Below are positions 1-5,000 of a DNA stretch of 5,616 nucleotides, in pieces (positions within the stretch are counted from its first letter, which is position 1; each line of letters starts with the position of its first letter). The notes beneath the pieces were generated by a model. The model saw nothing but the letters and a program-made list of their open reading frames with translations. It ran no database searches and had not been told where the DNA came from. This DNA comes from an uncultured Verrucomicrobiota bacterium. Its GTDB lineage: Bacteria > Verrucomicrobiota > Verrucomicrobiia > Chthoniobacterales > SZAS-18. A program made the position numbers and the translations under genes. Location of the stretch: the NCBI GenBank assembly GCA_937873255.1, contig CALMVM010000370.1, forward strand, positions 6,411-12,026, written 5' to 3'.

Positions 1-709
1 ACCCGAAGGCGGTGCCGGTCTGGGCAAACTTCAAATAGTAATTGTTGTCCCCCAGCGCCGCCGAGCCCGCGAAGAAATCCGGCGCGGGCAAGCGCATGAT
101 GGAGGTGACGTTGGCGAGGTTGGCCGACGTGATCGTGTTGCCGGTCCGATAGTTGATGACCGGCAATTGGCTGAAGGTATTGGGGTCGGAGGGCGTACTC
201 GCGTTGACGACCTGCAAGGCGGCGATGGCGTCCATCACGGCGAGGCCGGCGTCGCTGGTGATCTTGCCGAAAACGGTGAACCCGCCGTTCTGGTTGTCGA
301 GATTGGCGGAGTTGTCCGCCAGATTGAAGAACCACTGGTCGGTGGCGGTGTCCGGGCCGCTGCCGAGCTTGGCCATGGCGATGGTGCCGCGCGTGTTGGA
401 GATGTTGAATTCGTTCATCACAGCCGCCTGCGTCGCAATCGCCTGGGCCTGGCCGTTGACGAATTTGAAACCGCCGCCCTGGATGACGAAACCGGGCACC
501 GAACGATGGATGAAGCTGTTGTTGTAATCCCCGCGGTCCACGTAGCCGAGGAAGTTCGCCACGGTCTTGGGCGTGGTGTCGGGGTAAAGCTGCACGTCGA
601 TGTCGCCGAGCACGGTGTGGAAGCGCACCACCGTCTTGGGCGTCGCGGCGGGGAGAGTGCAAACGCCTGCCACGGCGGACAGGCAGAGGAGGGCGAGCAA
701 TTTCTTCAT
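1..709 (-). CDS. Secreted cyclophilin-type peptidyl-prolyl cis-trans isomerase (C-terminus beyond left edge)
   Basis: The reading frame runs leftward from an ATG at 709-707 and stays open to base 1, giving 236 visible residues with no stop. Residues 1-22 form a signal peptide: KK at positions 2-3, a hydrophobic stretch to about residue 18, and a likely cleavage site after PAA (20-22). The exported enzyme would therefore assist protein folding by isomerising X-Pro bonds outside the cytoplasm. Cyclophilin hallmarks are clear: GDIDVQLYPD (35-44), TVANFLGYVD (49-58), and the active-site strand FIHRSVPGFVIQGG (66-79), with R69, F74 and Q77 matching the catalytic Arg, Phe and Gln of the family. GTIAMAK (108-114), QWFF (125-128) and FTVFGKI (144-150) follow. 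The domain ends near residue 190; the remaining tail is longer than in minimal bacterial cyclophilins and continues outside the window. No Shine-Dalgarno is seen. The family call is secure; the client proteins and the role of the tail are unknown. Confidence 0.95.
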   Translation of the reverse strand, partial: MKKLLALLCLSAVAGVCTLPAATPKTVVRFHTVLGDIDVQLYPDTTPKTVANFLGYVDRGDYNNSFIHRSVPGFVIQGGGFKFVNGQAQAIATQAAVMNEFNISNTRGTIAMAKLGSGPDTATDQWFFNLADNSANLDNQNGGFTVFGKITSDAGLAVMDAIAALQVVNASTPSDPNTFSQLPVINYRTGNTITSANLANVTSIMRLPAPDFFAGSAALGDNNYYLKFAQTGTAFG

Positions 710-791
710 AAGTAGCGGCTGGGCAGGGCTTGGGGGTTACGGGGATGGAAGCGTTCGGCGCGCGGACAGAGCCCGACGCTGGAAACGGATC

Positions 792-861
792 GTCCGGTTG
801 GCGGACCGCACGGCGCGGCGGCCCGGTCGTCCGACCGCCGGGGAATGTGGTCCGACCGGAC
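792..861. repeat. Cluster of three short dyads with a shared GTCCG core
   Basis: The 185-base gap between the cyclase stop and the cyclophilin start holds three perfect inverted repeats. They are GTCCG/CGGAC with a 5-base loop (792-806), CGGTCG/CGACCG with a 2-base loop (824-837), and GTCCG/CGGAC with a 2-base loop (850-861). The 9-mer GTCCGACCG occurs at 829-837 and again at 850-858, 21 bases apart, which is about two helical turns. Both flanking genes read leftward, so the cluster lies downstream of the cyclase and upstream of the cyclophilin. It could be a terminator region (no T-tract follows, so not a classical intrinsic one), an operator array for the cyclophilin gene, or a GC-rich coincidence. 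No convincing promoter was recognised here. Confidence 0.4.
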
Positions 862-894
862 GCGAATTGCAAGCTGGGAACGTCCCGAACGACG

Positions 895-3555
895 CTACGC
901 CGTGCTGAGCTTGCGCACGCGGAAGCCGGCTTTTTCCACGAGCCAGGGGAGGTTCTTGACGGTGACGCGGTCCTTCTCGCGCTCGACCTCGTCGAGCGCC
1001 TCCCAGGGCACGAGCAGATGGTGCTGCTTGCGGGCATTGTCGCGGACGGGGCCGTAGGTCCAACCCTGCCGTTGGCGATCCTGCGCCCAACGGTCGTGCT
1101 CGCGGATCGCCATGGTCTCGATCTGCTCCGGGGTGATCGCCATTTCCGAGGGCTTCAGGCCGTGGCCGGGGGCGAGTTCGTAGCCGAGGACGCGGAGTTT
1201 GTTCGGAATATCGGAGGCCTGCGCAAAATTCGCTTGCTTGAGGTCCGGCGGCAGTTCCGCCCAGGGACGCAACGCGCCGTTGGCCCCCGGCGGCTTTTCG
1301 CCGCGTTTGACGGCCGACTCGACGTAATCCTCGTGGATCGCCGCCGCGAGTTCGTCGATGGCGAACACCTTGTCGGGCACGAGCCGGTAGATGCGGTAGC
1401 GCCCCGGGTACCCCTTCGCCAGCGGCATGCTGCCGGCGTATTCGCAGACGAACCCCTGCGCGCCCCCGGCGGCGTTGGCGCTGCCTTTCACCGACGCCCT
1501 GCGCGCGGCCTCGACGGCCGTTTCGGACAGCGCCGCGAATTCCTCGCTGGCGAACACCTCGCCGGGCGTCGTTACCGGCTCGATGCGCGCCGCGCGGCTG
1601 ACGTGGACCCCGGTGAACCCGAGTTGCCGGATCACCGGGTTGTAGTGCATGAACACCGGCCCCGTGTGCAGGCCGATGCGGATGTCGAGCGGGTGCTTCG
1701 TGACTTTGCCCTCGGCGTCGGTTTCCTCGAAATAGAGCCCCTTCGCCAGCCATTCGTCGCGCCCCTCGTGGATGAGCTTGGTGAACTCCAGCGCGAAGCA
1801 GCCCGCGTCGTGCGCGTAGTCGAAAACGGCGTACAGCGCGTCGCCCCAGGTATTGACGTGCAGCGGCGCGTAGCGGCTCTCTGAGACGATGCGCGAGAGC
1901 CGGGCCAGGAAATTGTTCACGAACTCGGGGATGACCGATTCGTTGAGCTTGCTGTAGCCGACGATGTCCGCGAACAGCATCGTCTTGACTTCCTGCCGGA
2001 AAATCCCGTGTTCGCAACGCGGTTCCGGCAGTCCGACGAGATCGTACACGGGCCGCGTGCCGTCGATGCCGCCGACGACGGCGGGCGCTTCCGTCACGAC
2101 CGGCGGCAGGCGCAGGATGATCGGCTCCAGCCCGAAGCGCCGCCGCCAGAAATCCACGAACGAATCCGTCCCGCCGATCCCCCGGCCCGATTTCTCGTCC
2201 CACAACACCATCGGCTGCACGTCCAGCCGGGAAACCCGCGCGGCATGGAGTGCCAGCCCGGCGATGACTTCGAGCTGGTACTCGAACCCGACGCCGCTCT
2301 CGTTGCGGTACGATTGCCCGATCTCGCGCACCGTTGCCGCCTCGGCCACGGCGCGGTCAAATAACGGCTCCCACATCGGCGGAGTGTCGCCGCCGGGTTC
2401 GTACGGCCGCACGCTGGTGCGCCGGAACTCCGCCTGCGACCACGGCAGGACGATGTGCGCGGTCCCGCCGCGTTTGCGCAGCCCGTCGAGAAACAGGAGT
2501 TCCGCCCCCGCCGCCGCGCTCGACATGCCCACGAGCACATGGTGTGCGTCGAGTGCCCCTTCGATGGTATCCCGCACGGCCGGCGCGGCGTACTTGGGGA
2601 AACGGGGCTGTTGCCCCGGCAGGTCCGGCGCATGGCCGGCGAAGACGACGAGTTGCAGCGGCGGGAACGCCTTGCGAAAGAAATCCCGCGACTGCCCCAA
2701 CCCCTCGGCGAGGAATTGCGACCAATAACGCGCGTTGGCGAGCGTGGCGGCATTCGCCCCGGAGAGCGTGGCGAGTTCGCCGTAGCTGGCGGCGGCGGCG
2801 TCCGTGTCGCCGAGCACCGCCTGGGCGGCGGCGCGCATGTCCGTCGTGCGGAAGCCCGGCCCCTCGTCGTTTTCGGCGTCGCGGACCTTGCGCAGGACGC
2901 GCCGGGCCTGCTCGGCCGCCTGTTCGCGCAAGGTGGAGCCGGGTTCCCCCGTGGCGAACGCCACCGAGGCCGACAGCGAGAGGGCTTCCAGATTGTCGGG
3001 ATCGCCTTCCAGCGCGCGGGCGTAGAATTCGAGCGCCTGCGTGGCGGTCTGGACCTGCGCAGCCAGCGCGGCGGCGTAGCGGGATTCCTGGCGCAGGATG
3101 TTGCCGAGTTGCAGGAGGATCTCGGTCTTCAGGCTGCGGCGGAGCTTCGGGCGGAAATTGTCGTCCGCGCAGGGCTCCAGTTCGAGCCGCGCGCGGCGGG
3201 TGTAGCCGAGCCGGGCGAGGGCCAGGGCGTAGTTCATCCGCACGCGCACGAGCTGCTCGCGGTCGTTGTCCTCCGTCTTGTCCCAGAGCCGGAGCGCCTC
3301 GCGGGCGCAGTCGCAGACCAGGAGGAACTCCTCCCTTTCCAGCGCGCAACGCGTGAACCGCGCGACCAGTTGCGCGTCGTTCTGCATCCACGCGATCTGC
3401 TTGGCCGCCGCCGGGTCGGGCGTCGCGCCGTTTTTCTTGACCGCCGCCGGGTCGGCCACGGGCAGACGCTGGTCCCACACGCCGTAGAGGTCGCGCACGG
3501 TCAGACAACTGGAGCGCAACGCATCCTCCAAGTCGGCGATGTTCTGGAAACTCAT
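895..3555 (-). CDS. Multidomain class III nucleotide cyclase: TPR-like, SLOG-like sensor, cyclase and RyR domains
   Basis: This 886-residue soluble protein has no signal peptide or membrane segment. Residues about 60-285 are helical TPR-like repeats; the clearest, ALEFYARALEGDPDNLEAL (174-192), has the Tyr, Ala-Leu and Pro-x-Asn pattern of a TPR. Residues about 298-480 form a Rossmannoid domain resembling SLOG-type nucleotide sensors: VVFAGH (303-308), RFP (318-320), SSAAAGAELLF (345-355), VLPW (369-372), then GFEYQ (423-427), WD (452-453) and GGTDSF (461-466). Residues about 520-725 are a class III cyclase, with metal-binding aspartates D530 (in FADIVGY) and D572 (in NTWGD), and HVSRAARIEP (651-660) supplying R657. 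Residues about 765-885 are a RyR domain: EHDRW (819-823), GWTYG (831-835) and LLVPW (847-851). From family knowledge, the protein should make a cyclic nucleotide under control of ligands bound by the SLOG-like and RyR modules. The base-selecting positions are non-canonical (N568, G646, S653), so the product cannot be named. It is transcribed divergently from a sigma factor. Gene and cyclase calls are firm; the SLOG assignment is less so. Confidence 0.93.
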   Translation of the reverse strand: MSFQNIADLEDALRSSCLTVRDLYGVWDQRLPVADPAAVKKNGATPDPAAAKQIAWMQNDAQLVARFTRCALEREEFLLVCDCAREALRLWDKTEDNDREQLVRVRMNYALALARLGYTRRARLELEPCADDNFRPKLRRSLKTEILLQLGNILRQESRYAAALAAQVQTATQALEFYARALEGDPDNLEALSLSASVAFATGEPGSTLREQAAEQARRVLRKVRDAENDEGPGFRTTDMRAAAQAVLGDTDAAAASYGELATLSGANAATLANARYWSQFLAEGLGQSRDFFRKAFPPLQLVVFAGHAPDLPGQQPRFPKYAAPAVRDTIEGALDAHHVLVGMSSAAAGAELLFLDGLRKRGGTAHIVLPWSQAEFRRTSVRPYEPGGDTPPMWEPLFDRAVAEAATVREIGQSYRNESGVGFEYQLEVIAGLALHAARVSRLDVQPMVLWDEKSGRGIGGTDSFVDFWRRRFGLEPIILRLPPVVTEAPAVVGGIDGTRPVYDLVGLPEPRCEHGIFRQEVKTMLFADIVGYSKLNESVIPEFVNNFLARLSRIVSESRYAPLHVNTWGDALYAVFDYAHDAGCFALEFTKLIHEGRDEWLAKGLYFEETDAEGKVTKHPLDIRIGLHTGPVFMHYNPVIRQLGFTGVHVSRAARIEPVTTPGEVFASEEFAALSETAVEAARRASVKGSANAAGGAQGFVCEYAGSMPLAKGYPGRYRIYRLVPDKVFAIDELAAAIHEDYVESAVKRGEKPPGANGALRPWAELPPDLKQANFAQASDIPNKLRVLGYELAPGHGLKPSEMAITPEQIETMAIREHDRWAQDRQRQGWTYGPVRDNARKQHHLLVPWEALDEVEREKDRVTVKNLPWLVEKAGFRVRKLSTA

Positions 3556-3578
3556 GGGAAGGCCCGGGGACCTCGTGG

Positions 3579-3608
3579 TTTATGGCACAGGCCGCGCGCG
3601 GTGTGCAA
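3579..3608 (-). promoter_or_regulatory. Candidate sigma-70-type promoter of the cyclase gene
   Basis: On the minus strand, TTGCAC (plus-strand 3603-3608) is followed after 18 bases by CATAAA (plus-strand 3579-3584). The -10 box lies 23 bases from the cyclase ATG, predicting a leader of roughly 15-20 bases. The spacing and the partial matches to TTGACA/TATAAT are reasonable, and the -10 box is one of the few AT-rich spots in this very GC-rich stretch. No transcript data support it. No Shine-Dalgarno lies between it and the ATG. Confidence 0.4.
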
Positions 3609-3674
3609 GCACCGGGACGGCGGCACATCCAGCTGACAGGCAGGAACGTCCCCGGCCGCCCGACTTGCAGCGCG

Positions 3675-3708
3675 CGGAAAACCCGCCCGCGGCCCGAGCG
3701 GTTTTCCG
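3675..3708. promoter_or_regulatory. Perfect 9-bp inverted repeat abutting the sigma-gene -35 box (operator candidate)
   Basis: CGGAAAACC at 3675-3683 is repeated in inverted orientation as GGTTTTCCG at 3700-3708, with 16 bases between the arms. The right arm ends exactly one base before the TTGACA -35 hexamer at 3709. Arm centres are 25 bases apart, so a dimeric protein could contact both arms with some DNA flexibility. The position fits an activator or repressor site for the rightward sigma-factor promoter, and possibly for the divergent cyclase promoter about 70 bases away. A hairpin with a 16-base loop is the alternative, but no upstream transcript is evident to form it. Confidence 0.45.
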
Positions 3709-3739
3709 TTGACAAACCGCTGCCGTTCCGGCGTATCCT
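3709..3739 (+). promoter_or_regulatory. Candidate sigma-70-type promoter of the sigma-factor gene
   Basis: A consensus -35 box TTGACA lies at 3709-3714 and TATCCT at 3734-3739 is a -10-like element, a spacing of 19 bases; GTATCC one base earlier would give 18. The start point would fall near 3745-3748, leaving a leader of about 27-30 bases before the ATG at 3775. The TTG of this -35 box is also an in-frame potential start codon, but reading it as promoter DNA is more economical because residues encoded before 3775 match no sigma-factor region. The element resembles a housekeeping promoter, not the GGAAC-type promoter of a self-regulated ECF sigma factor. Confidence 0.5.
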
Positions 3740-3746
3740 TTCCATC

Positions 3747-3766
3747 CGCAGGCAAAAAGGCCTGCG
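3747..3766 (+). promoter_or_regulatory. Perfect 7-bp stem-loop at the predicted 5' end of the sigma-factor mRNA
   Basis: CGCAGGC (3747-3753) and GCCTGCG (3760-3766) are perfect complements around the six-base loop AAAAAG. The structure begins at about the predicted transcription start and ends eight bases before the ATG. In RNA it would be a stable GC-rich hairpin covering the leader, able to affect mRNA stability or ribosome access. In DNA it could be an operator at the start point. It is too close to the gene, and lacks a downstream T-tract, to be a terminator. Confidence 0.5.
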
Positions 3767-3774
3767 TTCCGCTT

Positions 3775-4467
3775 ATGAGCGCATCCTCCGCCGACACGCA
3801 AGACGACGTTGCCCTCGTGGAACGTGCCCTCGGGGGCGACAACACCGCCATCCGCGAACTGCGCGACCAACACCACGGCCACCTCAAGGCGCGGCTGCTG
3901 CGCCGGGGCGCGTCCGAAGCCGACGCGCAGGAAATCCTCACCGACCTGTGGGGCGACTGCGTGATGGGCAAGTTCCGCCGCTGGCAGCCGCAGGCGGGCT
4001 CCTCGCTCATCGCCTGGCTGAGCAGCGTGGCGACCAACCGGCTCATTGACCATTTCCGCAAGCAAAAGTACCAGGCCGACACCTTCAGCCGCGACGGCGG
4101 CGAGGACGACGACCACCCGGGCCGCGCACACGACACCGAGGGCGTGTCGAACGACCCGGCCCCGCGCGACGCCGAGTTGGCGCGGCTGCTGCGTTCGTCG
4201 CTCGCGTGCGCGCTCAAGCAATGTGACCAGACGGGACTGTTCATGCTCAAGCTCGTGCATCTACACGGCCTGACGGGGCGCGAGGTCGCGCGGATGTGGG
4301 GTTGGCACGAGTCCAAGGTCAGCCGCACCGCCAGCCATGCGGAAAGCCAGAACCGCGAGATGACCCTCAACGAGGTCCGCCGCCGCGAGCCCACGCTCGA
4401 ACTGGCCTGGGAAGACCTCCTGGAGCTTTGCGCGAACTGTCGCGGCTCCCTCTTCGGCGCGCCGTGA
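3775..4467 (+). CDS. RNA polymerase sigma factor, sigma-70 family (ECF-like)
   Basis: The product is a 230-residue protein that should bind core RNA polymerase and direct it to a specific promoter set. Region 2 lies at about residues 18-100: DAQEILTDLWG (50-60) is the core-binding helix pattern, and WLSSVATNRLIDHFRKQK (81-98) matches the -10-recognition segment. An acidic linker (about 103-130, rich in Asp, Glu and Gly) follows. Region 4 (about 133-190) has a helix-turn-helix in LTGREVARMWGWHESKVSR (166-184) for -35 contacts. There is no region 1.1 or region 3, as expected for ECF-type factors. A C-terminal extension of about 40 residues ends with a CxxC pair, C219 and C222. The ATG at 3775 was chosen over an in-frame TTG at 3709 because that TTG belongs to a consensus -35 box. 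The gene diverges from the cyclase and is followed 94 bases later by a small gene that may encode a partner. Its target promoters are unknown. Confidence 0.9.
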   Translation: MSASSADTQDDVALVERALGGDNTAIRELRDQHHGHLKARLLRRGASEADAQEILTDLWGDCVMGKFRRWQPQAGSSLIAWLSSVATNRLIDHFRKQKYQADTFSRDGGEDDDHPGRAHDTEGVSNDPAPRDAELARLLRSSLACALKQCDQTGLFMLKLVHLHGLTGREVARMWGWHESKVSRTASHAESQNREMTLNEVRRREPTLELAWEDLLELCANCRGSLFGAP

Positions 4468-4468
4468 T

Positions 4469-4506
4469 GTTTTGCGGCGCGATCCGGAGCAACTTCTTTG
4501 CAAAAC
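4469..4506 (+). repeat. Inverted repeat just after the sigma-factor stop codon
   Basis: GTTTTGC (4469-4475) and GCAAAAC (4500-4506) are perfect 7-base complements separated by 24 bases, starting two bases after the TGA. The loop is long and no T-run follows, so it is at best a weak attenuator or mRNA-end structure. The right arm overlaps the left arm of the next dyad (4504-4523), so in RNA the two structures would be mutually exclusive. Confidence 0.3.
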
Positions 4507-4523
4507 GCGCTTTGTCACGCGTT
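4504..4523. promoter_or_regulatory. AACGCG-N8-CGCGTT dyad over the -35 region of the small gene (operator candidate)
   Basis: AACGCG (4504-4509) and CGCGTT (4518-4523) form a perfect 6-bp dyad around an eight-base centre that contains TTGTCA, the presumed -35 hexamer of the next gene. A dimeric protein bound here would occlude polymerase, which is the classical geometry of a repressor site. No specific regulator family could be assigned from the half-sites. Confidence 0.4.
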
Positions 4524-4541
4524 CCCCCCGTGAATTTCTAT
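4512..4541 (+). promoter_or_regulatory. Candidate promoter of the small gene at 4562
   Basis: TTGTCA (4512-4517) and TTCTAT (4536-4541) are separated by 18 bases. Transcription would begin near 4548, about 14 bases before the ATG at 4562. If real, the small gene can be expressed separately from the sigma factor, although read-through from the sigma promoter remains possible because no strong terminator lies between them. The call is based on hexamer similarity and spacing only. Confidence 0.35.
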
Positions 4542-4561
4542 GAGCCAACGGGGCCTCCCAC

Positions 4562-4831
4562 ATGAACGAATCTTTTGCCGCCATCTTTCAATTCCTGGAG
4601 CAATTTGAGCCCCAGGTTCACGGCCACGCGCACGAACCTCCCGACCCGGCCCTGCGAGCCAAGGTCCGGGCGTTCGCGCGCGGCGAGCTGCCCGCCGCCG
4701 AGCACGAGCCGTTCATCCGCCAGCTCCAGGCCGACCCGGCGCTGGTGGGGTTCCTGACGGAGACTGTCAAAAGCATGCGCGGCGAGGAAGGAAGGCAGAG
4801 TCGAGTCCGCGAGACATCGCCCGCAGGGTGA
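4562..4831 (+). CDS. Small acidic hypothetical protein; possible sigma-factor partner
   Basis: The product is an 89-residue protein with no signal peptide, membrane segment or zinc-binding HxxxCxxC motif, so it is not a classical ZAS-type anti-sigma factor. It is predicted to be largely helical: FAAIFQFLEQFEPQ (5-18), a His-rich turn (H20, H22, H24), then LRAKVRAFARGELP (31-44) and HEPFIRQLQADPALVGFLTETVKSM (48-72). The pattern of a Gly-Glu-Leu turn followed by a helix resembles the N-terminal helices of some anti-sigma proteins, but the likeness is loose. Placement directly after a sigma factor on the same strand is the main argument for a regulatory partner. The last 15 residues (75-89) are Arg/Glu/Ser-rich and are encoded by purine-rich DNA resembling the repeat that follows, so the native C-terminus may have been altered. 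The ATG at 4562 is supported by the candidate promoter and the start of helical sequence. No function can be assigned with confidence. Confidence 0.75.
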   Translation: MNESFAAIFQFLEQFEPQVHGHAHEPPDPALRAKVRAFARGELPAAEHEPFIRQLQADPALVGFLTETVKSMRGEEGRQSRVRETSPAG

Positions 4832-4835
4832 TAAC

Positions 4836-5000
4836 GTAGAAGGCAGAAGGTTAGAAGGAGCAGAAGGCGAGAAGGGTCGCACCCTGATTGCGCGCTTATC
4901 TCGCTCCCCTCCATCTGCTTCCACCCGTAAAATTTTCGGCTCCCCCCGCGTTTTTGGCTTCTCCTTCTGCCTTCTGCCTTCTAACTTTTGCCTTCTCCCA
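4836..5000. repeat. Long imperfect inverted repeat of AGAAGG/CCTTCT units
   Basis: The left arm (about 4836-4877) is a purine-rich tract built from AGAAGG units, such as AGAAGGCAGAAGGTTAGAAG. The right arm (about 4959-5000) is the pyrimidine counterpart, containing CCTTCTGCCTTCTAAC. Reverse-complementing the right arm aligns it to the left arm over about 40 bases with a few mismatches and one-base gaps. The roughly 80 bases between the arms are mixed sequence with an AT-rich spot (AAAATTTT near 4930). The right arm runs directly into the ATG of the GAF gene. Possible natures are a non-autonomous mobile or foldback element, an mRNA-stabilising or terminating hairpin, or a purine-tract expansion. 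It codes for nothing recognisable. Confidence 0.7.

Noticed and set aside
730..1884. A 384-residue open frame on the plus strand, antisense to the cyclase 3' half
   Set aside because: Composition is Arg/Val/Asp-rich without domain motifs, while the opposite strand encodes clear cyclase and RyR motifs across the same bases.
737..2203. A 488-residue open frame on the minus strand inside the cyclase gene
   Set aside because: It overlaps the cyclase in another frame, is extremely Arg/Ala/Gly-rich and matches no fold; it is a typical shadow frame of GC-rich coding DNA.
2334..3636. Two long plus-strand open frames antisense to the TPR/SLOG-like part of the cyclase
   Set aside because: Both are Arg/Pro/Ala/Gly-rich products of codon bias on the other strand and show no motifs or promoter.
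2357..3745. A 462-residue minus-strand frame overlapping the N-terminal half of the cyclase
   Set aside because: It is a frame-shifted reading of the cyclase gene, Arg/Gly/Pro-rich, and its upstream part runs through the divergent promoter region.
3709..3774. Upstream TTG start that would lengthen the sigma factor by 22 residues
   Set aside because: The TTG is part of a consensus TTGACA -35 box, and the extra residues contain no sigma-factor sequence; the ATG at 3775 is preferred.
4469..4523. Intrinsic terminator after the sigma-factor gene
   Set aside because: Dyads are present but the loop of the first is long and neither is followed by a T-run, so termination is not supported.
4988..4999. 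TTG start that would lengthen the GAF protein by four residues
   Set aside because: It lies in the pyrimidine repeat arm; the ATG at 5000 gives a complete domain.
4836..5000. CRISPR-like or tandem-array interpretation of the AGAAGG repeats
   Set aside because: Units are short and irregular, arranged as one inverted pair with no unique spacers of regular length and no cas genes.
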